Shown one piece after another: positions 41,646 through 50,638 of a DNA stretch of 64,000 nt (positions are counted from its first letter, which is position 1; each line of letters opens with the position of its first letter). Made by a program: the position numbers and the translations under genes. The stretch lies in the NCBI GenBank assembly GCA_030427145.1, contig JAUHWT010000001.1, forward strand, positions 186,001 to 250,000, given 5' to 3'. Below the pieces are notes generated by a model, which saw only the letters and a program-made list of their open reading frames with translations, was not told where the DNA came from and did no database searches. The DNA comes from Alphaproteobacteria bacterium. GTDB lineage: Bacteria; Pseudomonadota; Alphaproteobacteria; Rhodobacterales; Rhodobacteraceae.

Positions 41646-44177
41646 ATGCGCCTACCAGGAACAACGTCAACAGATCCGGGCACGCCATTGACCTTCCTTC
41701 GTAAATCCAGCGTCGTGTTGATGCGGCTTCCTTTCATATCGTCCCTTATCGCACTTGTGGTGATTGCGTTTGTTGCCATCGCCTTTGAGCGGCAGGTTAC
41801 GAAATCCCACGCACAGAAGATGCGTATCGAGGTGCTGAACCAGGCAAACCAGCTGCGTTCGCGGCTTGAGACCCAGATCAGCCGCAACATTCTGGCGGCA
41901 CAGGGGCTGGTTGCCGTGATCGGCTTCAGGCCGGATATCACACAGGAAGAGTTTTCGCTGCTGGGTGACTCGATCGTCATGAACAACCGCCAGATTCGCA
42001 ATCTGGCCGGTGCGCCGGATCTGGTGAACACCATGGTTCATCCGATTGAGGGCAATGAGGCGGCACTGGGACTGAACTACCGGGAGAAAGAGGACCAGAA
42101 CGGGTCGGTCTTTCTGGCCATGCGGACCGGTTCCATCGTTCTGGCCGGTCTCGTCAATCTGGTTCAGGGTGGTCAGGGCTTTATCGGACGGCTGCCGGTT
42201 TACACGCACCGGGAAGGTGGCGGCCGGGAGTTCTGGGGCATCGTTTCGACGGTGATCGATACGGAGGCACTGTACCGTGATGCGGGGCTGACGCATCCGG
42301 ACCTTCAGATTGACGTGGCGCTGAAGGGTGTGGATGGCAGACCGGCCCTTGGCGAGACGTTTTTTGGCGAGGCGGACCTGCTGAACCGTGATCCGGTACA
42401 TGTGGATGTTGTTCTGCCCTATGGCACCTGGGAGCTTTACGCGACGCCGAAGGGCGGCTGGGAGGCGCAGCCGATCAACTGGAAGGTGCGCGGGATGTTT
42501 GCGCTCACGGTTCTTCTGGTGGCCGGGCCGATTTTGGGGGCGACCCTTCTGCTCGATGCGCGGCAGTCCTATCACAACCGCATCCGGGAAGCCGAGCGCG
42601 AGCGGGAAAGCCTGGCGACCCGTCTGGAACTGGCGCTGAAGGCGTCGAGTGTGGGCATCTGGGACGCAGACCTGAAGTCGGGCAAAACCATCTGGGACGA
42701 ACAGGCCCGGCGGATTTACGGCCATATGGACGGTCCGGGGATCACCACGGAACTGGACTTCGCCAATGCGGTGCATCCAGATGATCTGCCCACGGTCAAG
42801 GCCGAGGTTGACCGTGCGATTCAGGATCGCGGCAGGCTGAACCTTGAGTACCGTCTGAAGCTGGGGGATGATGTTCGCCATGTGAGGACCACGGCGAGCA
42901 TTATCTGGCGCAACGGTGAGGCGGTGCGCATGGTCGGCGTGATTTGGGACGTCACGGATGACATCCGGCGTCAGGAGGAGCTGGCGGAGCGGACCATGCA
43001 GGCGGAGGCCGCAACCGTGGCCAAGTCGCAGTTCCTCGCGACCATGAGCCATGAAATCCGCACGCCGATGAGCGGCATTCTGGGCATGCTCGACCTGCTC
43101 TCGGAGGAGGATCTGGGTGAGATCCAGCACAGCCGGGTGACGATTGCCCAGGATTCCGCGCGGAACCTGATGGAGATCCTGAATGACATTCTGGATTTCT
43201 CCAAGATCGAGGCGAACGGCATCGAACTGGAACCGCAGAGCACGGATGTCTGGCAGCTGGCGCATGATACGACCGATCTGATGACCGCGAGTGCGGGTCA
43301 GAAGGGTCTGGGTCTGGCCTGTACGATTTCCGACAGTGTGCCGCAGTGGCTGGAGATTGATCCGATCCGCTACCGGCAGATCATGTCGAACCTTGTGAAC
43401 AACGCGATCAAGTTCACCACCACCGGCCGGGTTGAGGTTTTCCTGGAGTGTGAGGATCTGGGCGGTGACGAACGGAGGCTGGTCTGCCGGGTGATGGATA
43501 CCGGCATGGGCATTCCGGCGGACAAGATCGAAACGGTATTTGGCAAGTTCTACCAGACGGATTCCTCGGCCTCGCGCAAATCGGGCGGAACCGGGCTTGG
43601 CCTCGCGATTTCGCGGCAGCTCACGGAGATGATGGGCGGGCGGATCTCGGTTGAAAGCCGTCCGGACGAGGGCAGCACCTTTACCTTCCATATCCTCACC
43701 CGCATTGCCGAGGCGCCGTCCGAAGCGGTGCCGCAGGCCGAGACGACAACGGAGGACGGGCCGGAGAACCTGCGCATTCTGGTGGCCGAGGACAATTCGA
43801 CGAACCAGTATCTGATCCGTGCCTACCTGGGCAGCGAGCATGACCTGACGCTCGTGAGCAACGGACGCGATGCGGTTTCAGCAATACGCGACATGGAATT
43901 CGACGTCGTTCTGATGGACATTCAGATGCCGGAGATGGACGGGATCGAGGCCACGGAGATCATTCGCGCGATGGAGGGGCCAGGTGCTTCCGTTCCGATT
44001 ATCGCGCTGACCGCCAATGCGGTTCAGGGCGACCGGGAGACCTATCTGGCGGCGGGCATGACCGAGTATGTCACCAAACCCATCGACCGTAAGGAACTGA
44101 TCGCCACCATCGCGCGGGTTGCCGCACCTGGGCGGGGCGGCATGGCGGATATGGACCGGACGGCCGTCGGGTTCTGA
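41646..44177 (+). CDS. Hybrid sensor histidine kinase with CHASE and PAS domains and receiver
   Basis: 843 residues from ATG 41646; GTG 41613 and ATG 41721 are alternatives, and none has a good ribosome site. Order: transmembrane helix (about 28-47), periplasmic CHASE domain (about 70-210), second helix (about 284-303), PAS-fold domain (about 335-440), HisKA with phosphorylated His469 (ATMSHEIRTPMSG), HATPase (LVNNAIK, DTGMGI, GGTGLGLAIS) and a receiver with Asp758 (VVLMDIQMPEMDG). CHASE domains sense small external ligands, such as cytokinin-like or unknown compounds. No response regulator or HPt gene is adjacent. Confidence 0.92.
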   Translation: MRLPGTTSTDPGTPLTFLRKSSVVLMRLPFISSLIALVVIAFVAIAFERQVTKSHAQKMRIEVLNQANQLRSRLETQISRNILAAQGLVAVIGFRPDITQEEFSLLGDSIVMNNRQIRNLAGAPDLVNTMVHPIEGNEAALGLNYREKEDQNGSVFLAMRTGSIVLAGLVNLVQGGQGFIGRLPVYTHREGGGREFWGIVSTVIDTEALYRDAGLTHPDLQIDVALKGVDGRPALGETFFGEADLLNRDPVHVDVVLPYGTWELYATPKGGWEAQPINWKVRGMFALTVLLVAGPILGATLLLDARQSYHNRIREAERERESLATRLELALKASSVGIWDADLKSGKTIWDEQARRIYGHMDGPGITTELDFANAVHPDDLPTVKAEVDRAIQDRGRLNLEYRLKLGDDVRHVRTTASIIWRNGEAVRMVGVIWDVTDDIRRQEELAERTMQAEAATVAKSQFLATMSHEIRTPMSGILGMLDLLSEEDLGEIQHSRVTIAQDSARNLMEILNDILDFSKIEANGIELEPQSTDVWQLAHDTTDLMTASAGQKGLGLACTISDSVPQWLEIDPIRYRQIMSNLVNNAIKFTTTGRVEVFLECEDLGGDERRLVCRVMDTGMGIPADKIETVFGKFYQTDSSASRKSGGTGLGLAISRQLTEMMGGRISVESRPDEGSTFTFHILTRIAEAPSEAVPQAETTTEDGPENLRILVAEDNSTNQYLIRAYLGSEHDLTLVSNGRDAVSAIRDMEFDVVLMDIQMPEMDGIEATEIIRAMEGPGASVPIIALTANAVQGDRETYLAAGMTEYVTKPIDRKELIATIARVAAPGRGGMADMDRTAVGF

Positions 44178-44241
44178 GGCTTGCTCCCGTTGGGTTTCGG
44201 GGATATTCGGGGAATTCATGTAATTCTTGCGGACGGGACAC

Positions 44242-45093
44242 ATGCGGCAGAGCGATCCCCGGCTTTTGGTTTCCACTGACTGGCTTTACGACCATCTCGA
44301 CGCCCCGGACGTGAAAGTAATCGACGCCAGCTGGCACATGCCGGCAACCGGGCGCGACGGTCGGGCGGAATATGCCAAAGATCACATTCCTGGGGCCGTT
44401 TTCTTCGACATTGACGAGATTTCCGATACGGCCTCGAACCTGCCGCATACGGCGCCGCCGATTGAGAAATTCATCTCGCGGGTCCGGGGGATGGGTATTG
44501 GGGACGGCCACCGGGTCGTTGTCTATGACAGTCAGGGCCTCTTCAGCGCCGCGCGGGTGTGGTGGATGTTTCGGCTCTTTGGCAAGGATGATGTCGCGGT
44601 TCTGAATGGCGGTCTGCCGAAGTGGAAGGCCGAAGGCAAACCGGTGGATGACACGGATGTTCTGCCACGGGCGCGGCATTTCACGGCGCGGCGGGATTCG
44701 AGGCTGATCCGGGATGTGACGCAGGTGGCGGCCTCGGCCAAGCTTGGGGACGTGCAGATTGTGGATGCGCGCGCGCCGGAGCGGTTTCGCGGCGAGGTGC
44801 CGGAACCGCGTGAGGGGCTGCGGGCCGGGCATATTCCGGGCTCGAAGAACGTGCCGTTCACGACGCTTCTGAATGAGGATGGCACCATGAAAAGCCCCGA
44901 GGGGCTGAAGGCCGCGTTTGAGGCGGGGGGTGTCGATGTTGGCAAACCCGCGATCACCAGCTGCGGCTCGGGCGTGACGGCGGCGGTTCTGTCGCTGGGA
45001 CTGGAGATTTTGGGCAACCGTCAGCATTCGCTTTATGACGGCTCCTGGACCGAATGGGGGGCCTACCCCGATCTGAAAGTGGAGACGGGATGA
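44242..45093 (+). CDS. sseA: 3-mercaptopyruvate sulfurtransferase
   Basis: 283 residues with two rhodanese domains. The active loop is CGSGVTA with Cys241, the form typical of mercaptopyruvate sulfurtransferases (thiosulfate:cyanide enzymes usually have CRKGVT). It transfers sulfur from 3-mercaptopyruvate to thiols or cyanide. GGACGGGA just upstream supports ATG 44242. It overlaps the GNAT gene by 4 bases, and the aminotransferase two genes on could supply mercaptopyruvate by deaminating cysteine. Confidence 0.93.
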   Translation: MRQSDPRLLVSTDWLYDHLDAPDVKVIDASWHMPATGRDGRAEYAKDHIPGAVFFDIDEISDTASNLPHTAPPIEKFISRVRGMGIGDGHRVVVYDSQGLFSAARVWWMFRLFGKDDVAVLNGGLPKWKAEGKPVDDTDVLPRARHFTARRDSRLIRDVTQVAASAKLGDVQIVDARAPERFRGEVPEPREGLRAGHIPGSKNVPFTTLLNEDGTMKSPEGLKAAFEAGGVDVGKPAITSCGSGVTAAVLSLGLEILGNRQHSLYDGSWTEWGAYPDLKVETG

Positions 45094-45671
45094 AACACAA
45101 GGCCGGAGAAACGGTTGAGTATGCGATCACGTATCTTGAGATGACCGCGCGTCCGGACGTGGCGCGGCCGCATATGCCCAGCGGACCGGTCTCGGCCCTG
45201 GTGGCGGCGGATACTCCACCGGCCTGGTATTTCCTGAGCCTCTATGACGCGGTCGGGTCCGAGTATGAGTGGACCGACAGGCATCAGCAGAGCACGGAGG
45301 AGATCGAGGCGTTTCTGCACCACAAGGACGTGACGCTGTTTTCCCTCGTCCGCGACGGCTGGCCGCATGGGTTTTTCATTCTCGATGCGCGCGAAGAGGG
45401 CGTCGTTGACCTGAGCTATTTCGGACTGGTGCCCCAGGCGATTGGCCGGGGCGTGGGGCAGTATCTGCTGTCGACCGCGGTTCACATGGCCTGGGACATA
45501 CCGTTGACGGAGCGCGTGACGGTAAACACCTGTTCCCTGGATCATCCACGCGCCCTGCCCCTTTACCAGAAGGTGGGATTTGAGCCATACCGCCGGGAAA
45601 CGGTCAGCCGGGTGCTGACCAGAGACCGGGATCTCATCGACCCGCCAACCCAGGAGACGCAGAATGTTTGA
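45090..45671 (+). CDS. GNAT-family N-acetyltransferase
   Basis: 193 residues with a GNAT fold. The acetyl-CoA loop reads VPQAIGRGVGQYLLS (Q/R-x-x-G-x-G), and the end carries LDHPRALPLYQKVGFEPYRRE, a typical motif B. The substrate is not clear. It sits between sseA (4-base overlap) and the aminotransferase gene (8-base overlap), so all three are a tight operon. Confidence 0.88.
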   Translation: MKHKAGETVEYAITYLEMTARPDVARPHMPSGPVSALVAADTPPAWYFLSLYDAVGSEYEWTDRHQQSTEEIEAFLHHKDVTLFSLVRDGWPHGFFILDAREEGVVDLSYFGLVPQAIGRGVGQYLLSTAVHMAWDIPLTERVTVNTCSLDHPRALPLYQKVGFEPYRRETVSRVLTRDRDLIDPPTQETQNV

Positions 45672-46848
45672 AAACCTGTCCCCGACGCCGCCGGACAAGA
45701 TCATTGAGCTGATCGGACTTTATGCTGCGGATACCCGTGAGCAGAAGCTCGACCTGGGCATTGGAGTGTACAAGGACGAGAACGGCAAAACCCCGGTGAT
45801 GCGGGCCGTGAAGGAGGCCGAGCGTCGCCTTGTGGCGGAGCAGGACACAAAAGCGTATCTGGGCATGCTGGGTGATCTGTCCTTCGTGGACGGGATGGTT
45901 GATCTGATCTTCGCGGGCGAGGTGGCGAAGGAGCGGATATGTGGCGCGCAGACCCCTGGCGGCACGGGCGCGATCCATCAGCTTTGTGAGCTCATCCGCA
46001 AGGGTTCGCCCGATGCAACGGTATGGTATTCCGATCCGACCTGGCCGAACCATCCGGCGATCCTCAAGCATGTTGGGCTGAACGCGAAGACCTACAGCTA
46101 TTATGACGCGGCGACCGGTCAGGTCAGCTTCGACGTGATGGCCGAGACGCTGAAGAGCGCGGCGCCTGGCGACGTGGTGATCCTGCATGGCTGCTGCCAC
46201 AACCCGACGGGTGCGAACCTGACGCTCGATCAGTGGAAGCAGGTCACGGCGATCTGTCTGGCCGAGGGGCTGGTTCCGCTGGTGGACCTGGCCTACCAGG
46301 GATTTGGCGATGGTCTGGATGCGGATGCCGAGGGCGTGCGCTACATGGCCCATCACATGCCGGAAATGATGGTCGGCGCGAGCTGCTCCAAAAACTTCGG
46401 TCTGTACCGCGACCGTGTGGGCGCTGCGATCCTGATTGGCAAGGATGCGGAGACCACTGAGGTGGCGAAGGGCAACCTGGCGACGCTGAACCGTCTGAAT
46501 TTCTCGTTTCCGCCGGATCACGGCGCGAAGGTCGTGTCGATCATCCTGAACGATCCGGAGCTGACCGCCGACTGGAAGGCGGAACTGGAGGACATGCGGC
46601 AGAACATGCTGACGCTGCGCGAGGGTCTGGCCGAGGCACTGCGCCGGGAATCCAACTCGGACCGCTTCGATTATATCGCGGTGCATCGCGGCATGTTCAC
46701 GCAGCTGGGCGGGACGGTCGAAAAGGTGAAGGCGCTGCGCGAGGAGCATGGTGTCTACATGGTCGGCACCGGACGCATCAATATTGCGGGACTTCCCAAA
46801 GATGGTCTCGACGATCTCGCCAAAGCCATTGTGGCGGTCGGAATCTGA
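45664..46848 (+). CDS. Aromatic/aspartate aminotransferase (class I, PLP-dependent)
   Basis: 394 residues, of the I-gamma group like E. coli AspC/TyrB. The PLP lysine is Lys243 (SCSKNFGLYRDR), HNPTG is at 179-183, and LGIGVYKDENG near residues 31-41 is characteristic. It transaminates aromatic amino acids and aspartate with 2-oxoglutarate, and enzymes of this group also accept cysteine. The last is suggested by the coupled sseA gene. A hairpin without a T-run (46862-46887) follows 14 bases after the stop. Confidence 0.92.
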   Translation: MFENLSPTPPDKIIELIGLYAADTREQKLDLGIGVYKDENGKTPVMRAVKEAERRLVAEQDTKAYLGMLGDLSFVDGMVDLIFAGEVAKERICGAQTPGGTGAIHQLCELIRKGSPDATVWYSDPTWPNHPAILKHVGLNAKTYSYYDAATGQVSFDVMAETLKSAAPGDVVILHGCCHNPTGANLTLDQWKQVTAICLAEGLVPLVDLAYQGFGDGLDADAEGVRYMAHHMPEMMVGASCSKNFGLYRDRVGAAILIGKDAETTEVAKGNLATLNRLNFSFPPDHGAKVVSIILNDPELTADWKAELEDMRQNMLTLREGLAEALRRESNSDRFDYIAVHRGMFTQLGGTVEKVKALREEHGVYMVGTGRINIAGLPKDGLDDLAKAIVAVGI

Positions 46849-46952
46849 TAATCCCACGACGTGGCCGGGACCATTCAGGTCCGGCCATGTGACGGGACAG
46901 CGTGGATCGGGCGGAACCTGATCCACGGGCCAAAACCCAAAAAGTGATATGA

Positions 46953-46980
46953 CGTACGGTTATCGGGAGGTTACCGTACG
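46953..46980. promoter_or_regulatory. Inverted repeat CGTACGGT / ACCGTACG, candidate operator
   Basis: CGTACGGT (46953-46960), 12-base spacer, ACCGTACG (46973-46980): perfect arms, 62 bases ahead of the amidohydrolase ATG. A TetR- or GntR-type regulator site is possible. A related palindrome, CGTACC-GGTACG, lies at 54195-54206. Confidence 0.4.
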
Positions 46981-47042
46981 GTAAACGGATGGTGCGCGAA
47001 TTTGCGGCGGACCGCAGGGGTATTTTTTGGGAAGGCATTGAA

Positions 47043-48917
47043 ATGGTGACAGGATTTACCGGAACCGCCCTGGTGATTGGCGCGGTGGCGTGGGCGGGAT
47101 TCGCGGCGGCGCAGGATGTGGCCGACACGATTTATTCCGGCGGACCCATTCTTACCATCAATGACGATCAGCCTTCGGTGGAGGCGGTTGCGGTCAGGGA
47201 CGGCATGATTGTTGCCGTGGGGCCGATGGACGAGGTCTCGTCACTTGCGGGTGACGCCACGGACATGGTCGATCTGGCCGGGCGCACCATGGTTCCGGGT
47301 TTTGTCGACAGTCACGGCCATGTGGTTCTGGGCGGGATACAGGCCCTGTCAGCCAATCTGCTGGCCCCGCCGGATGGCTCGGCGACGGATATCGCGGGGG
47401 TTCAGCAGACGTTGCGCGACTGGATCGCTGAAAATCAGGAGGCGGTGGAGAGCACGCAGCTGGTGATCGGGTTCGGGTATGATCCGGCGCAGCTTGCGGA
47501 ACTGCGGCACCCGACGCGCGCGGATCTGGATGCGGTGTCGACGGAGGTGCCGATCCTGATCGTGCATCAGTCCGGGCATTTTGGCGCGTTGAACTCCAAA
47601 GCGCTGGAAATCGTCGGGTACACGGCCGAGACCGAGGACCCGGCAGGTGGGGTGATCCGCCGCCGGGATGATGGCGAGCCGGACGGTGTGCTGGAGGAAT
47701 ATGCCTTTTTCGGGGCTCTGGTGCCTCTGCTCGGTCGGCTGGGGTCGGACGGGTTTGAGCAGTTCGCGAAGGCGGGCGCGGAGATGTGGGCGCGGTTTGG
47801 CTACACGACCGGCCAGGAGGGGCGGTCGAGCGCGGGCAATGTCGCCGCGCTGCGGGCGGTCGATGCCCGGGGCGAGCTGCCGATTGATGTGGTGGCGTTC
47901 CCTGACGCGATTGAGGACCCCGATTTCATCGAGGCGAATATCTCGGACGAGTATGAGGGTAATGTCCGGGTGGGCGGCTGCAAGCTGACCATTGACGGGT
48001 CGCCCCAGGGGTTCACGGCCCTGCGCGACCGGCCCTATTACGACCCGGTTGGGGATTATCCGCCGGGATACCGGGGCTATGCCGCGATTACCGAGCAGCA
48101 GACCAATGATACGATTGACTGGTGCTATGAGCGCGGGTTTCAGGTTCTGACCCATGCCAATGGCGAGGGCGCGTCGGACATGCTGATCGCCGCGGTGCGG
48201 GCGGCGGAGGAAAAACATGGGGGTGCGGACAACCGGCCGGTGCTGATCCATGGGCAGTTTTTGCGCGAAGATCAGGTCGACAGCCTGAAGGAGCTGGGGA
48301 TTTTCCCGTCGCTCTTTCCCATGCACACCTTTTACTGGGGGGACTGGCACCGGGATCATACGGTTGGGCCGGTCAATGCGGACAACATTTCGCCCACCGG
48401 CTGGGTGCGTCAGCGGGACATGATTTTTGGCTCCCACCACGACGCGCCGGTGGCGTTCCCCAACAGCATGCGGGTTTTGTCCGCGACGGTGACGCGGCGC
48501 ACGCGGTCGGGCGATATTCTGGGGCCGGCGCACCGGGTGAGCGTGATGGATGCGCTGAAATCGCTGACCATTTGGCCCGCCTGGCAGCATTTCGAGGAGG
48601 ATGAGAAGGGTTCAATCGAGGTGGGCAAGATCGCGGACCTGGTGATCCTGTCGGACGATCCCACGGCGGTGGACCCGGAAACGCTGGCCGAGATCGAGGT
48701 CGAGATGACGATCAAGGATGGTGAGGTGATTTACGACGCGGCGGGGGACGTGCGGAAAACCGACCTGCGGGATCAGCCACTCCTCAATGACCCGTACACC
48801 GCGCACCGGATCCTTCATGCGATGAACCAGGGGCTGGGGGTGGAGCGGCGTATTGGCTGCATGCTCTCAGAAGAGCAGTGCCGGCGTCTGCTGGGGGCAT
48901 TTGCGCAACCGATGTAG
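47043..48917 (+). CDS. Exported amidohydrolase family protein (YtcJ-like)
   Basis: 624 residues. A signal peptide ends at about residue 23 (AGFAAAQ), so it works in the periplasm. The metal-dependent hydrolase parts are VPGFVDSHGHVVLGG (two His), LTHANGEGASD, IHGQFLRED and GSHHDAPVAFPN, in the order expected for amidohydrolase_3 proteins. The substrate is unknown; members include urocanate- or D-amino-acid-type hydrolases. ATG 47043 has GGGAAGG upstream; the frame opens at 46989. An outer-membrane protein gene follows 37 bases later. Confidence 0.88.
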   Translation: MVTGFTGTALVIGAVAWAGFAAAQDVADTIYSGGPILTINDDQPSVEAVAVRDGMIVAVGPMDEVSSLAGDATDMVDLAGRTMVPGFVDSHGHVVLGGIQALSANLLAPPDGSATDIAGVQQTLRDWIAENQEAVESTQLVIGFGYDPAQLAELRHPTRADLDAVSTEVPILIVHQSGHFGALNSKALEIVGYTAETEDPAGGVIRRRDDGEPDGVLEEYAFFGALVPLLGRLGSDGFEQFAKAGAEMWARFGYTTGQEGRSSAGNVAALRAVDARGELPIDVVAFPDAIEDPDFIEANISDEYEGNVRVGGCKLTIDGSPQGFTALRDRPYYDPVGDYPPGYRGYAAITEQQTNDTIDWCYERGFQVLTHANGEGASDMLIAAVRAAEEKHGGADNRPVLIHGQFLREDQVDSLKELGIFPSLFPMHTFYWGDWHRDHTVGPVNADNISPTGWVRQRDMIFGSHHDAPVAFPNSMRVLSATVTRRTRSGDILGPAHRVSVMDALKSLTIWPAWQHFEEDEKGSIEVGKIADLVILSDDPTAVDPETLAEIEVEMTIKDGEVIYDAAGDVRKTDLRDQPLLNDPYTAHRILHAMNQGLGVERRIGCMLSEEQCRRLLGAFAQPM

Positions 48918-48954
48918 GCAATTTTGAATCCTGATAACTTAGGAAGGCTGCTTC

Positions 48955-49746
48955 ATGAGAATTTTAAAATCGGCTGTTTTGGCCCTGTCCCTGGCTGTCG
49001 CCAGCGCGGGTGCGGGCGTGGCGCAGGATGCGGAGGAGCTGGCGAAAAAGCTCTCGAACCCCGTGGCGGATTTGATAAGCCTGCCATTTCAGCTGAACTA
49101 CGATGACAATATCGGCCCGGGGGATGAGGGGTCGCGCTGGACGCTGAACATTCAACCGGTCATTCCGTTTTCACTGAATGACGACTGGAACCTGATTTCG
49201 CGCACGATCCTTCCGGTGGTCTCGACCGATGGTCTGCCGCCGGGCAGCGGGTCGCATACGGGTTTGGGCGATACGGTTCAGAGTTTCTTTTTTTCGCCAA
49301 AGGACCCGGTCGGCGGCTGGATCGTGGGGGCCGGGCCGGCTTTCCTGGTGCCGACATCGACGGATGACCGGTTTGGTCTCGGTGAATGGGGTGCCGGTGT
49401 GACGGGCGTGGTTCTGCGTCAGAGCGGGCCCTGGACCTATGGCGGTTTGGCCAACCATATCGTGGATGTGGGCGGGGATATTGATATCAGCTCCACGTTT
49501 TTGCAGCCCTTCATGAGCTATACCACGCCGGAGGCGTGGACGTTTACGCTCAACTCGGAAACTACCTATGACTGGGAAAGCGAGGAATGGTCGGTTCCGC
49601 TCAACGGCGTGGTGTCGAAGGTGGTGCAGTTTGGCGACCAGCCGGTGAGCCTGGGCGCGGGTGTGCGGTACTGGGCTGATCCGGCGCCGAACGGCCCGGA
49701 GGGCTGGGGCGGACGGCTGTTCATGACGTTCCTGTTTCCGGCCTAG
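48955..49746 (+). CDS. Outer-membrane beta-barrel protein (MetA-pathway/transporter-like)
   Basis: 263 residues. A signal peptide (1-23, ending VAQ) precedes alternating polar/hydrophobic strands rich in Gly, Trp and Tyr, ending in Phe-Pro-Ala (MTFLFPA). Segments such as LPFQLNYDDNIGPGDEG, LGDTVQSFFFSPK and VGAGPAFLVPT match proteins annotated as outer-membrane transporters related to the MetA pathway of phenol degradation. Function unproven. It follows the exported amidohydrolase and may act with it. Confidence 0.78.
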   Translation: MRILKSAVLALSLAVASAGAGVAQDAEELAKKLSNPVADLISLPFQLNYDDNIGPGDEGSRWTLNIQPVIPFSLNDDWNLISRTILPVVSTDGLPPGSGSHTGLGDTVQSFFFSPKDPVGGWIVGAGPAFLVPTSTDDRFGLGEWGAGVTGVVLRQSGPWTYGGLANHIVDVGGDIDISSTFLQPFMSYTTPEAWTFTLNSETTYDWESEEWSVPLNGVVSKVVQFGDQPVSLGAGVRYWADPAPNGPEGWGGRLFMTFLFPA

Positions 49747-49775
49747 CATCCGAAGCCACCGGGAGGGACGCGACA

Positions 49776-50597
49776 TTGGCTGACGGTTTCATGATCTGTG
49801 CCACCTGTGGGGTGGAGCATTCGCTGGGCGCGGAGATCTGCCGGATCTGTGCGGATGAGCGGCAGTACGTGCCGCGTGGTGAACAGGTCTGGACCTCATT
49901 GGCGGAGATGCGTGCCGACGGTGTGCGGGTGACTTTTGAGGAGGTCGAGCCGAACCTGTGGTCGATCTCGACCGAGCCGGGTGTGGGGATCGGGCATCGG
50001 GCGTTTCTGGTGGTTACTCCGGGGGGCAATGTGCTTTGGGATCCGGTCGGGTTTATCGATGACGACGCGGTGCGGCGGATCGAGGGTCTGGGCGGCGTGC
50101 GTGCCATCGTTGCGAGCCATCCGCACATGTTCGGGGTGCAGTTGGAATGGAGCCGGGCGCTGGGGGATGCGCCGGTGCTGGTGTCCAGTGCGGACCAGGA
50201 CTGGCTGGCGCGGGATGGCGCGGCGATTGTGATCTGGGACCGGGATTTTGAACTGGTGCCGGGTTTGCGGCTCATTCGGGTTGGCGGGCATTTTCCGGGC
50301 AGCGCGGTGATCCACTGGGCAGATGGTGCGGAAGGGCGCGGGGTGCTGCTCGGGAGCGATTCCATCGGGTCGAACCCGGATGGAAGAACCGCGTGTTTCA
50401 TGCGGAGTTTTCCCAACCGTATTCCCCTGTCTGTGAAGGCGGTCGAAAACGCGGTCGCGGCGGTGCGGGATTATCCTTTCGAGCGGATGTACGCGAATTT
50501 CAACAGCGCGATCCTTGAGGGTGCGGATGAGGCGGTGCGGATGTCCGCGCGGCGGCATATCGACTGGATCACCGGGAGGCATGACGATCTGATCTGA
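49776..50597 (+). CDS. MBL-fold protein with N-terminal zinc-ribbon
   Basis: 273 residues, starting with TTG 49776 (GGGAGGGA about 7 bases upstream). An N-terminal zinc ribbon shows two Cys pairs (CATC and CRIC, residues about 8-25). The MBL fold follows, but the usual T-H-x-H-x-D-H metal motif reads SHPHMFG, so the Asp and last His are gone. GGHFPGSAVIHW, SDSIG and a late NF region remain. It may be an unusual metallohydrolase or inactive binding protein. Confidence 0.8.
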   Translation: MADGFMICATCGVEHSLGAEICRICADERQYVPRGEQVWTSLAEMRADGVRVTFEEVEPNLWSISTEPGVGIGHRAFLVVTPGGNVLWDPVGFIDDDAVRRIEGLGGVRAIVASHPHMFGVQLEWSRALGDAPVLVSSADQDWLARDGAAIVIWDRDFELVPGLRLIRVGGHFPGSAVIHWADGAEGRGVLLGSDSIGSNPDGRTACFMRSFPNRIPLSVKAVENAVAAVRDYPFERMYANFNSAILEGADEAVRMSARRHIDWITGRHDDLI

Positions 50598-50638
50598 GAG
50601 GCGCTTGACCTTGCCCGGGGTGGTTTTACGATCCAGCC

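Noticed and set aside
41667-43841. Open frame of 724 codons on the minus strand opposite the histidine kinase
   Set aside because: The kinase has every expected domain; the antisense translation shows none.
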